Positions 53,395 through 63,470 of a stretch of 64,000 nt of DNA are shown here, in pieces. Numbering within the stretch: position 1 is the stretch's first letter; each line of letters begins with the position of its first letter. Where the stretch lies: the NCBI GenBank assembly GCA_021292165.1, contig CM037883.1, positions 9,873,434-9,937,433 of the forward strand, in the 5' to 3' direction. The notes beneath the pieces were generated by a model that did not search any database, was not told where the DNA came from, and saw nothing but the letters and a program-made list of their open reading frames with translations. The stretch is from Shinisaurus crocodilurus (Eukaryota > Chordata > Lepidosauria > Squamata > Shinisauridae). The translations under genes and the position numbers were made by a program.

Positions 53395-53398
53395 ATGT

Positions 53399-53453
<55 letters not shown>
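53395..53453. repeat. (GT)n(GA)n compound microsatellite
   Basis: About 14 GT units followed by about 15 GA units. Confidence 0.95.
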
Positions 53454-53457
<4 letters not shown>

Positions 53458-54006
53458 AGAGGGGTGCTGTATGGATGAATTTGCTATGCAATTTGAGAGC
53501 TGAGTCATATAATTGCAATGATATACTAGGCAAGCCTGTTGCCACAGAATTGGCTGGCTGGCTTAAATCAGTATGCATCTATATGCATATTTTTGAGCAT
53601 TTATATCCTACCTTTCCACTGTGTCAACTGTGTCAACTGCTCAGAGCACCTTACAACATGTGTGTGTGTGTGTATATGTGTGTGTATAAACATAACTTTT
53701 TAAAAAACCTAACATAATACAACAGTTACAAAGAAAAACCAAAAAAACACACACACATACACAGAGAGAGATAATTAGTGTGTCCAGATCAGGATTGTAT
53801 GGATTTTTACAGGGGGCCCTGACATGATCATCTTCCATTCATAACACTCCCATTTTTCCCACCACTTATTCCCTCTCTTTTTTTCTTTCTTTCCAGAAAA
53901 AAAGGAAACCATTGAGGTGGAAAAGACAGAATGGGTGCATGATGCCTTTTGATTAGTAGTACCAGGAGACCTCCATCTGGAAGCTTCCAGTAGAAGTGGA
54001 CCAAAA

Positions 54007-54143
54007 ACAAGGGAGCAAACCACAAAGGCTTCTCAGCCTGGCAAGTCAAATGCCTGCTGGCTATATATTTATGCATATATTTATGTATCTATCCAGCAGG
54101 CATGTGACTTGCCAGGCTGAGGAGCTTTCGTGGTTTGATCCCT

Positions 54144-54146
<3 letters not shown>
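54007..54146. repeat. Inverted repeat, two 54-bp arms and 32-bp spacer
   Basis: The left arm starts ACAAGGGAGCAAACCACAAA and ends AATGCCTGCTGG at 54060. The right arm begins CCAGCAGGCATGTGACTTGC at 54093 and ends TTTGATCCCTTGT at 54146. The spacer is AT-rich. Mismatches are few. It does not match the other foldback families in this window. Confidence 0.93.
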
Positions 54147-54174
<28 letters not shown>

Positions 54175-54184
54175 TTATCTATCT
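54147..54184. repeat. (CTGT)n(CTAT)n microsatellite
   Basis: Directly continues from the right arm of the inverted repeat. Confidence 0.9.
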
Positions 54185-54491
54185 ACTTACTGGGATTTCT
54201 TTTAACTGGGAAGGGCCTAATGGATCACCTGAGTTAGGAAGTTTAATCTAGGTATGTCTACAAAGAAGACTCTCTCCCAGTCTGTAATGACTTGGTCCAC
54301 CATGCAGATGTGAACAAGAGCATCCCCAGCAAATTTTAAGGACTGGTATGGCAGATTCAAGCACATTGCCATCACTTTTCCTTCACTGTCTGTGCCACAA
54401 TGTTGCAGAGAGAGTGGAAGCAACAATTGTCAGAATTTTCTTTCTTCCCTCTTTCTCACCTTTCTGTCCCACCATGAGGACTCCAAGGTGG

Positions 54492-54493
<2 letters not shown>

Positions 54494-54529
<36 letters not shown>
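54494..54529. repeat. (AC)n microsatellite
   Basis: About 18 AC units. Confidence 0.95.
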
Positions 54530-54531
<2 letters not shown>

Positions 54532-54539
54532 GGAGAAGA

Positions 54540-54714
54540 AAGTGTAGATTTTAAAGATGCACACAATTGCTGCATACATTTGGGGGGAAAGTGTGCAGGG
54601 AAATACAGACAAAGCTCACAATCTGATATGGATTCAAGTCAGAATGAACTTCAAGATGGAATCTGGAGAACTTTGGCAAGCTCAAGTTTTATTGATTCAC
54701 ACATCCCTATGACA
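54540..54714 (+). mobile_element. Family C repeat, 3' part
   Basis: GATGCACACAATTGCTGCAT, CAATCTGATATGGATTCAAG and GAACTTTGGCAAGCTCAAGT are shared with the 61.5-kb copy; it ends TTCACACATCCCTA. Confidence 0.75.
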
Positions 54715-55713
54715 CCACTGCAATCTTAATGGCAGTGGGATATGGAGCAGGGCCTCACTAAGTTGATGACCTAAGTGGGAGGGCAAGATCTTGAGGGAGG
54801 AAACAGTTCTTTAAGAATCCTTATCCCACAGTATAGTCCTTTAATTTAAACGTAATAACCAGCACTCTGAACTTGGCTCAGAAAGAAACCATGAGCCTGT
54901 GGAACTGTGGACCTATTGTTGCAGAGATCTTTGTTCCCTGAGCAGTTGGAATGTTCATGAACATTCCATGCAGTCACACAAGCTCAGCCAAATGGTATGT
55001 GAGGCTTTATTACTGAAAGAGGAATACAGCTCTGGGAAATTGGCCTAGCCCTTGGGTAGCCTAGACTAAGGGAATGAATCATTCAGACAGCCATGAAAAG
55101 AACAGAAATTGTATTGGTTAAGTTTCCTATTAAATAATGGCAGGTTTACTCAATTTGGAAGAGGAACATATCAACTTTTCTCCCCCTTTTGGCATCTTGA
55201 CTTTGAAATACTGTTTAATTAAAAAAAATATCTGCTCCAAATGAGGTTCTTAAACAATTAGAATGTTTCTATTTTTACCAGGGTAATTACATCCTCCTCA
55301 GAAGTGCTTGCAGGTAGGAAAAAAAGTTATTTATTCCAGCCTGAAAAGAGTAATTATAATAAGGTTTTGATTCTGAAAATAAATTGCAGAGGGATCCGTC
55401 ATCTTGTCTTCAAGGCACTATGGGGTGTGTGAGTGTGTTTGTATGTGTAAGAGAAATGATTCCCGTTAGGCACTGGGAAACAAACTTGCTGAATGTAATA
55501 TGCGCCCTGCTGAACAGATTTTCACAGCCATCAGCTGTTGGGCAAATCAGAGAATTGCATTCTCTGGATTTCTCTCTCTGCCATTTTTGGAAAACAGAAA
55601 TCATTGAAAAGGGATGGGCACATAGACAGTGCCCTCACACCAGGCATGAGTTGCTCAGACTGGCAAACTGGCAGACTGGGGCTTTATAAGGCCTTGTAGA
55701 CAGGAACCCTCTA
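54715..55713. other. Repeat-poor stretch, no gene
   Basis: AT-rich part at about 55120-55380. The 101-codon frame at 55384 lacks motifs. Confidence 0.35.
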
Positions 55714-55741
55714 ATAGAATAGAATAGAATAGAATAGAATT
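55714..55741. repeat. (AGAAT)n tail repeat
   Basis: Five AGAAT units at the 3' end of the minus-strand LINE fragment that follows, probably its tail repeat. Confidence 0.85.
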
Positions 55742-56180
55742 TGTATTTTCATCGGCCACAAGCCATTGCAACATCATACAGAAAACTCAATAGAACAGAT
55801 CAGACTAAAATTATCAGACTAAAAACTATACACATCTACAGCAGCCACAAAATGCATCAAATATAAAACACTAATAAGCAAATAGAACTGACAGACTAAA
55901 ATAAAACTCATGGCACCATAATATACATTATTTTAGCAGCTGCCTATAAAAAAATTGTGGACTTTACTGTCACCCATTTATCTTGGTCTACAAGAAGGAA
56001 GGATACATACAAATCAGATGGGAGCCCTGGGAGAGATACTAATAATGGAGTAATTAACTCTTTCTGCATATCTCTATAGAAGGAGCAAAACCACAGGACA
56101 TGGGCCAGTGTTTCAGTGCCGCCACCACATGGACACACACAGTTTTCCAGTAGAATTCTCTAAAAATGACCCTCAAGTAA
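55742..56180 (-). pseudogene. LINE fragment with cysteine-rich RT C-terminus, clade uncertain
   Basis: The minus frame at 55944-56138 reads CPCGGGTETLAHVLWFCSFY then LPGLPSDLYVSFLLVDQDKW. A CxC...ET..H...C pattern is found at the C-termini of several non-LTR reverse transcriptases. Downstream is an A/T-rich 3' region and an (ATTCT)n tail on the minus strand. The clade cannot be decided from this piece. Confidence 0.65.
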
Positions 56181-56224
56181 CACTGAGGGCCTTACAGATT
56201 TCCCTAAACTTGGCCACTGTGTCA

Positions 56225-56400
56225 TTCTGGATGGATTAATAACATATGAATATCTTTATCTTACCTTTTCTTCTTGGTGGTCTACCAATCAAAGCATTTT
56301 TAAACATTACTTATTTATTTATTAAATTGAAAAAATAGCAAAATCAATAATTATGATAAAATAAATCCACTAGTAGCATCAACCACCAATCAAAGATTTG
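56225..56400 (-). mobile_element. L2-like LINE 3' tail, diverged
   Basis: GTCTACCAATCAAAGCATTT and TTATTTATTTATTAAATTG suggest the reverse of an L2 tail. Confidence 0.35.
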
Positions 56401-57054
56401 CACAAATACAGTAAAATGTGCCAATCCCATTCTGCTGTGTAGTAGGGAGCAGAGTTTTAACCCTGTGGCTAAACAACCCAATACTAAGTTTTGTGACAAA
56501 TGGCTGTGCCAGGATGATGCCCCATCTGCTGATTTTCTTGCTGAATGGGAGGGGATGGCATCAGTTGGGATCTTCTTATCACACATACACACACACACTT
56601 ATTGCCATAGTAACAAAGGAACTTTGTTCTAAAAGTAACAAAGCACCTTTCAATCTGCAGGAAAACTAATCAGTTACAATAACTTCCAAACATCCTCCTG
56701 ATTAATTCACAGCACGCAGTGGCATTTACTCAGGGACAAAAAGCTTCGATGACTTTGGTGTTGCTTCAAATGGACAGGTTGTTGTTTTATTTAAAGGCCC
56801 AAGAGGGATTGCTTACTCAGGAAAATTCCTGATGGCAATGATCCCTTGGACACCAAAGCTTCTATTGATTAGCAATCCATCAATGTAGCAAACACAACTT
56901 ATTTCAGCTAGGAGTTGCATGACCAAGCCAGAGGAGGTGCTGCTGGTTTTGTTTTTAAGCATTGACTTCATTTAATTTAAGGAGGTCTGCCGTTGCCCAG
57001 TTCTGCTCACCAGGTAAACCTCTCACATTCCCATCATCAGCACCGCAAAAGTAT
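56401..57054. other. Repeat-poor stretch, no gene
   Basis: A short AC run lies at about 56583-56599. The 56640-56930 part is complex AT-rich DNA without repeat signatures. Confidence 0.35.
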
Positions 57055-57180
57055 TAAAGCTATAAGAACCTAAGAAGAGCCAAGCTTCATCAGACCAAAG
57101 ATCTCTATGGACCAAATGTCCATAGGAAGCCCACAAGCAGGACATGAATGCAATAGCATCCTCCCAGATGTTGATTATAC
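57055..57180 (-). mobile_element. CR1-like LINE extreme 3' end
   Basis: TAAGAACCTAAGAAGAGCCA and CCCACAAGCAGGACATGAAT match the 9.2-kb copy in the same orientation. Confidence 0.75.
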
Positions 57181-57325
57181 ATTGTTTGGCATCTTAATTT
57201 CAGTCTTTGTATGTGTTCTGATTTTTTAAAAAATATGTATTATATTTCTATCCCACCTTTACATAATGGAACTCACTGGTGGCCAACCTTGGGTTCCCTG
57301 GTTGTCTCCCATTGAGGCACTGATA

Positions 57326-57527
57326 ACATAGGAACATAGGATGCTGGTGGTGCCTTATATACTGAGTCAGACCACCGCTCTGTCTAGCTCAGTATTGTCT
57401 ACATTGGCTGGCAGTTGCTCTCCAGGATTTTACACAGTGGTCTTTGCCAGCTCTATCTGGAGATGCCAGGTATTGGACCTGGGACCTCCTACATGCAAAG
57501 CGCATTCACCACCACTGAGCTATGATC
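57326..57527 (-). mobile_element. tRNA-Ala-derived SINE, full length
   Basis: CATAGGAACATAGGATGCTG, TATACTGAGTCAGACC, then GGGACCTCCTACATGCAAAG and CCACCACTGAGCTATG, the reversed tRNA head. Confidence 0.88.
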
Positions 57528-57599
57528 CAAGACTCAGACCTGCTTGGCTTCCACAAGGTTTCTGCACCATAGGCCTTCAAACTATGCACTTGGAACATT

Positions 57600-58000
57600 C
57601 TGTGAATGGGATATTTTGGTTGAATAGAAAAGTATTCACTCAAGACAGTTCAGGAATTTCAGAATATGGCAGTTCGGCTGGTGATTGGTGTTAGCCAAGT
57701 GAAGCACATAGAACCAATACTGTGCAAGACCTTTGCTGGTGAACAACCTGTATTCCATGCTAAATAGAAGGTACTCATTTTAATCTTTCAAGTACTAATT
57801 AGTTAGTACTAATTCTGGGTCCAGGATGTTCGAGGGAGTGTCTCTTCCCACACCCCATACAAACATATCCTTCCCCATGCATTGAGGTCTTATTGTAGGT
57901 ACCATCACCTTTAGAGATAAGGGTGACCTCTACAGACAATAGAACCTTTTTGTGTGTCTGGTCACTCCTTCATTAAACACTTCATTCCATCTGATATGTC
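57600..58000 (+). pseudogene. L2-like LINE 3' fragment, diverged
   Basis: TTCAGGAATTTCAGAATATG, GCAGTTCGGCTGGTGATTGG and AGTGAAGCACATAGAACCAA follow the L2 words QNAAA...EHI.P. The frame is lost. Confidence 0.6.
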
Positions 58001-58129
58001 AGAAATGCTTGTTTGGTCCATTTAGGAGAGCTGAAAAGATCATTCTTTTTTAGATGGGCCTTTGGTTTGAAAGCTATCATTTTATTTGTACAGATGCAAA
58101 GCCTGTGTGAGCAGCACAGGGAATGGCAA

Positions 58130-58316
58130 GAAGTGTATCTCAGTGGATAAGTGCATGATTTGCATGCAAAAGATCCCAGGTTTCATGTCTGGCACTTGCC
58201 ACTAAAAGGATCTCAGCCACCGGGACTCAGAAAAAAACTTCCTTTGACCATGGGGTGCCACTGCTAGCCAGGGTAGAGAGAATACTGGGCATGAGTGATG
58301 GATCAGTGGTCTATCA
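58130..58316 (+). mobile_element. tRNA-Ala-derived SINE
   Basis: AAGTGTATCTCAGTGGATAA and GATTTGCATGCAAAAGATCC are tRNA-like; the body reaches GGTAGAGAGAATACTGGGC, and the end is taken over by the adjoining MITE. Confidence 0.8.
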
Positions 58317-58452
58317 CAGCCTTCCCCAACCTGTTGGCCTCCAGTTGTGTTTGACTGCAACACCCAGCATTCCCAGACAATGGCCATGCTGGCTGGGAAT
58401 GCTGGGAGTTGTAGTCCAACACATCTGGAGGCCAACAGGTTGGGGAAGGCAG
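58317..58452. mobile_element. hAT-like palindromic MITE, family 2 (copy d)
   Basis: CAGCCTTCCCCAACCTGTTG and CAACAGGTTGGGGAAGGC are perfect inverse ends, with GTTGTAGTCCAACACATC inside. No clear target duplication remains. Confidence 0.9.
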
Positions 58453-59599
58453 ATGTAATGCCATATAATGCCACCACGTGTGTTTATACTGTCGCAGTGA
58501 GCCTTTTGATATAGTCACTCATTTGTTTATACCTTTCTCTTTGCATCCCTTTTGAAAAGGGGGATTTGAATGCTTTCACGAGCTACAGCACTTTCGTTGA
58601 TGTACTTCTAAGGCAAGCAAAGCTTTTCTTCTAGGATTTCAGGACTCTTGCTTGCAAAGAAATTAACTGCAAACCCCCCTCATTAGAGCATAATCAGTTA
58701 AGTTGAGTATTGATGAAAGGAAAAATGAAGACCCCCTCCCCCTCTCCCCCAAAGCCATTAATTCTAAGTGGAGATTTGTCAACTTGGTGATACAGAAGGA
58801 CCAACTCTCCTCTCTTTTGCACCAGTGAGAAACTCCAATGGCATGATATCCAAGTGCCAAAACAAAAGAAGAGTGTGGCCTGTGTTAAACTTGTAATGCA
58901 TGTCTCTGAAATGGAAATGTATCCTCTCTAAAGCACCCACTGGCCACTGATGAATGCCATGGAATTATTGGGATGGGGGGCTGATATCTTCTTTAATGGG
59001 TTGTTGCCAGGAAGGGTACTAGTCCTAAAATAAATCCCTTCACTTAAACTGATGCCAAGCTGAGTCTGATCAACTCTGATCAATAGGAACAATGGCAGAT
59101 TGCTTAGGAAAGTGCTTGAGTTCCTACACCTGGTTGGTTTTACAGATGATGTCCACCTGGGGCCTATAATGGGTCTCATCCTGAGTAATGTGGGCTGAAA
59201 GTATTACAGAGATGGTGGGGATGCTGCTGGAAATAACAGCCTTGAAATCCCACTCTGTCCCAAGAAAAATGGATGCCAGGGAGGGAAGGGGGCAGGGTTG
59301 TGACACATGACAGGAGGAAGATGGGGCTAAATGGCCAAAGGCCAGCTGCATTAACTTCATGTGGCTTGACCAGTGGTGAGGGGAAACCATGTCAGATATA
59401 AAACTAGGATCAGTGGGCTCTCCAAGGTCAATTGGAAGCAGCTTGGCTCCTGTCTAACCTCCCTGGTGCAGGATTGGCCAGTTGTCTCTGGGGGTTGAGT
59501 AGGAATGTTTTTCCCCTTCAACCCACATTGACTTCTGGAGTGTGTTGTTATTGTTGTGCTCAGCTACTCTGCATTGTGATACTTTGGGGTGGCATGTGT
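58453..59599. other. No gene or repeat recognised
   Basis: Several short frames exist (up to 88 codons) without motifs. Confidence 0.4.
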
Positions 59600-59840
59600 A
59601 GGAACATAGCAATTATACTAGTCTACCCAGGTTAGACCATTTGTCCATCTACCCCTGTACTGTCTACTCTGACTGGCAGTGGCTCTCCAAGGTCTCAGGC
59701 AGAGGTCCTTCACCTGCTACATCATCGTCATCGTCGTCATCATCATCATCATCATCATCATCATCTAAACTGGAGATACTGGGGAATAGACCTGCAACCT
59801 TCTGCATCTAGAGCATGTGCTCTACCACTAAGCTGCCCTC
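59600..59840 (-). mobile_element. tRNA-Ala-derived SINE with ATC expansion
   Basis: GTAGGAACATAGCAATTATA, ACTGGCAGTGGCTCTCCAAG and CTCTACCACTAAGCTGCCC mark the reversed family. A (CAT)n run at about 59727-59766 has expanded within it. Confidence 0.85.
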
Positions 59841-59920
59841 ACCTCCTCCAAAAATCAAGTAAGATTAAATTTAGGAATAACAGTTAACTAGGCTAGAAGA
59901 GGGTGTGGAGAAACTGGAGA

Positions 59921-59959
59921 TGTCAAGGACTGAAGCTCATCAGCCTTCAGTCCTTGACA
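59921..59959. repeat. Perfect short inverted repeat, 15-bp arms
   Basis: TGTCAAGGACTGAAG and CTTCAGTCCTTGACA with a 9-bp spacer. Confidence 0.97.
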
Positions 59960-59970
59960 CAGGTAGACAG

Positions 59971-60130
59971 GCCTGTGACTTACACTGGCTCAGCTTGTCT
60001 GAGTGTGGAAAGCTAAGCAGGGTCAGGCCTGGTTATTACTTGGATGGGAGACCCCTCCTCTAGTTTCCTGCACTGAGCAGGGGGTTGGACTCGATAGCCT
60101 TGTAGGCTCCTTCCAACTCTATGATCTATG
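59971..60130 (+). mobile_element. 5S rRNA-derived SINE, copy 6 (sense)
   Basis: GCCTGTGACTTACACTGGC, then GTCTGAGTGTGGAAAGCTAA, GCAGGGTCAGGCCTGGTTAT and TACTTGGATGGGAGACC. The CR1-like tail follows with GGGGTTGGACTCGATAGCC and CTTCCAACTCTATGATC. Confidence 0.92.
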
Positions 60131-60712
60131 ACAATCACTGGAATTTCTCCTTCTTGCTCCCATTCTCTCCAATGTTCTACCTGGATGTGTGGAGAGAAGC
60201 AGAGGACTCCTCCTTTTTCCTTAGCCTACCTAATGTTTAAATATCTACTGACATATTTGACAAGGACACTTTGTTTCTGCAGGCCACCCAGGCCTCCGGC
60301 TGTGATGGACATCATCCCTGTTGCCAAGCAACTGAGCCATCTTCACCAGCCCCTACTCATTCAGCTGATCACTTGTCAGTTGAGATGCTGACCTGCTTCC
60401 CAGGACAACCACCACACCATGGAGCTCATGGCAGGAGCTTATCAGCAGTGGCTACAAAACACGTCCAAGCCATTGATCCATCAGAGCCTGTCAGAATGGA
60501 TGAGGGGAGTCCTTAACACCATTCTTTTAACCCATCATTGGTGTTTCATCTCTTTATTCTCTTATCAGGAAGAAACTCCCCCTTTTCTCCCCTTCCTCTG
60601 GACTAGTAATCTAAAATGTGTGGCATCACTTCTCTGGGTTGCAAGTTTCCCTGCCCATAATCTATTTTATCCACAGCATTAGTCTCCACCAGACAGATAA
60701 TATGGTCTAAGT
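60131..60712. other. No gene recognised
   Basis: Unassigned. The overlapping plus frames (81 to 87 codons) have no motif. Confidence 0.4.
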
Positions 60713-60839
60713 CAGCCTTCCCCAAGCTGGTGTCATCCAGATGTTTTGGACTACAACTCCCAGTATCCCTGGCTGTTGACCATGCTGGCTAGAAGTGATG
60801 TCCAAAACATCTGGAGGGCACCAGCTTGGGAAAAGACTG
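60713..60839. mobile_element. hAT-like palindromic MITE, family 2 (copy e)
   Basis: CAGCCTTCCCCAAGCTGGTG and CACCAGCTTGGGAAAAGACTG are inverse-like, and TTTTGGACTACAACTCCC lies within. TCTAAGTC and TTTAAGTC near the two borders match at 7 of 8 bases, overlapping the first element base. Confidence 0.85.
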
Positions 60840-60850
60840 TTTAAGTCATC

Positions 60851-60884
60851 TTTAAAGTAGGTAAGCCTTTAAAGTAGGTAAGCC
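60851..60884. repeat. 17-bp perfect tandem duplication
   Basis: TTTAAAGTAGGTAAGCC occurs twice with no spacer. Confidence 0.97.
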
Positions 60885-61475
60885 CATCTTATTATACCTG
60901 TATTGCAACTATATGGATTGTATCCAAGAGATGAGTAGCTTGACTACAGCCACTTCAGCATGTTACTTCACACCTCAGTCTCTTAGGTGTTACATGACAC
61001 TGGCCATCACTCAATTATTATTTTTAATTTATGTATGTTTAATCTGCTCAGAGACATTCCCAGATATATATATATTTCCCAGAGGAAAATGTTGCAGTTC
61101 TGGCCTGTTGCTGACTGTCCGTTTGGGACTGCTGGGTTTGTCTTCAGTGCCAGGAGGCTGAAAGACTGGCTGTATGGAATGTTTCCCAGGTTTGCTTTCT
61201 TCCTGCTTCACAGTCTCATATCCCCAGCACTTTGCCTGAGGCTAAGATTGTTCTCTTCACTGACTCTTCCTATTTTTCAGATCCAGCTGAGTTGCGGGGG
61301 AACCTTCACTCTCCAGGCACCAGTCTTTATTTCCTTGGCAAAACAATCTTTCAAGTAACTGGGAAAATGAGAAGGCTTCCCTTTCTTGTAGCCCATAATA
61401 TTTTATGGGCTTTCCACTCATTCTGTTGCAATAATGATGGCTGACAGCTGGGAGGAACTGTGTGTATTTCATTTA
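60885..61475. other. No gene recognised
   Basis: Short TA-rich run near 61062-61075. The 123-codon plus frame at 60987-61358 is hydrophobic but has no family signature and no ribosomal or splice context I can support. Confidence 0.4.
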
Positions 61476-62030
61476 CAGGTGTACGGAATTTCTCAGAAGA
61501 TTCTTTTAGTGAAATTCTCTGAGAATTTCCCACCACCAAAAGAGGTCCATTTTGGTTAATTGTAGCCAAATATTCTCCAGTTTGAGCCATTGCAAATGGG
61601 GGTGTATGAGAAATCAATTTCAACTCATTTTTGATCAGGATTAAGCCAGCTCACACCTTCCAGATCAAACAGAGACTCAGACACAATCTGTGGTCAAAGT
61701 CCATACATTTCTGAGTTTGCAATGTGATTTGGAGGCCCAAAAATAATTGTCCGACAGTGTGCGTACACTTGGGAAATGTGCATGAAAAAGTGTACTTTTG
61801 AAAAAATGTGCAAAAATATCCTTTAATCAATAAAAGAAGAAGGCATACATTTCCAAGATGCATACAATTGATGCATACATTGGGGGGAGGGGGGAATCAC
61901 ATGAAAATACGCACAGATTTTCATGCGAAAAGAAAGAAAAAACAAAATCTGATATGGACTTGAGTTGGAACGACTTTTGAGATGGAATTTGGAGAACTTT
62001 CGCAAGCTCAGGTTTTCTGTCAGCGGGCCC
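61476..62030 (+). mobile_element. Family C repeat, longest copy
   Basis: GGAATTTCTCAGAAGATTCT, GGTCAAAGTCCATACATTTC, TGTACTTTTGAAAAAATGTG and CTGATATGGACTTGAG, in the order of the 11.1-kb copy. Its terminal TAGGGATG words are worn down. Confidence 0.7.
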
Positions 62031-63149
62031 CTTTGAGTTTGCCTAGTGGTGGCAGGTGCCAATGCTCTGAAAAACTTTGCAAGCAGAAGCAGGAAACCTA
62101 TCTACCATTTTAACTTCCCACAATGCCCTGGAGTCATGCTACATCAGAGGCATTGTGTGAAATTCAGAGGGCAGCTAGAACCAGCTGCCCAGTGGTGCTC
62201 AGACTGGGGAGGGCAGTGCCGAAGTCTAAGTGGGCCCTACTGGGGATGGTGCAGGTGCCCAAGGATGCCAGGTTCTGGCAGCAGCCCTGGCTAATGATAA
62301 TCCCCACCGAAGAGACTGTTGGGAAATCCATCCTTGGAGGAGAGTATTCAGTGAAATTTCCCACCTACCCAGTTTCATCACCAGTGAGAAGTGTTGAAAA
62401 TTTGGGGAGGCCATTTTCACCAAGCCGCATTAACTGGGCATACCTGCTGTTGCAAGAGAAGAACATTGCTCTGGGAGGTGGTGGTGGAGAATGCATGCAT
62501 GCATCTTTTTGAGCATAAGACTCCTCAGTCTTACTACAAGGGGGGAAAGCATGTGTCGTGCACATATTTGTGAACCACTGCCTTAAAACAACCCTGCAAG
62601 GTATGTTGGTTTTTTGTTCTCATTGTAGGTGTGCGGTCTGAGACATGGAGGACTGGCCAAGCTCATGTAGGTGGGAAGATAAGTTTGTGGCCAAGGGGAA
62701 ATTGATCCAGAAATACTTCATAAACCTCATGAATATCCAGTAGGATACATCAACCTTCAGTGCAGGAGGAAGACGCATGACTTGCAAAAGTGTGAGTATT
62801 CAATTACTGAGCACAGAGAGCTCTTCTGCTATAACTAATAAAGTGGTTTTGGAAAGGCAAGACATGCCTAAAAGCAGCTCTCTCTCTCTCTCTCTCTCTT
62901 TGTTACAATTATAACAAGTATCATTACCTCCCTTTTGACCTGACACGCATCACATCACAGCAGCTCAGCTGGAGAGAGAACTATTAGCGGTGAAAAAAGG
63001 AAGCCATACAAATATTAAATGCATCATTCTGTGTTTTCTGATCTGATGCTAATAGCAAAGACAGTGTATCAAAGGTAGAATGGGGCAAAAGAACAAAAAC
63101 AAAACAACAACAAAGGCTGCATGAAATAGGTGTGGTAGCTAAAGAAAAA
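62031..63149. other. No gene recognised; (CT)n at about 62878-62899
   Basis: The 129-codon plus frame at 62123-62512 has no motif. GCATGCATGCATC near 62492 is a small palindromic word. Confidence 0.4.
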
Positions 63150-63395
63150 AAAGAAGAATATAAGAAGAGTTCTGCTTTGGTCAGATCAAAGGGACATCTA
63201 AGCCAATATCCTGTTTTGAACAATCAGCACCCAGGTGCCTCTGTGAAGCCTACAAGCAAGGTGTGTCCCCTGATTGTTTGCCTCACCCATTGGTACTCAG
63301 AGATAGAACCTCCATGAATATTTAACTATCATGCCCTCTAGACTTATTCTCCATGAGTTTTTCCATCCTGCTCTTCAAACAAATTCTCCCAGGGC
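63150..63395 (-). mobile_element. CR1-like LINE 3' end, diverged
   Basis: ATATAAGAAGAGTTCTGCTT, GGTCAGATCAAAGGGACATC and GAAGCCTACAAGCAAGGTG follow the 9.2-kb copy. Confidence 0.65.
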
Positions 63396-63470
63396 AGCCT
63401 ATTAAAAGTATCTGCAATACAATAAAAACAATACAATACAATACAAAAAAATTGGATCCAAGGAGAGAGT

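Noticed and set aside
59921..59959. A bacterial-type transcription terminator
   Set aside because: There is no T run after the hairpin, and the context is vertebrate nuclear DNA.
60987..61358. 123-codon hydrophobic frame as a small membrane protein
   Set aside because: Hydrophobicity alone in AT-rich DNA is expected by chance. No splice or conservation evidence can be seen, and overlapping frames of similar length exist.
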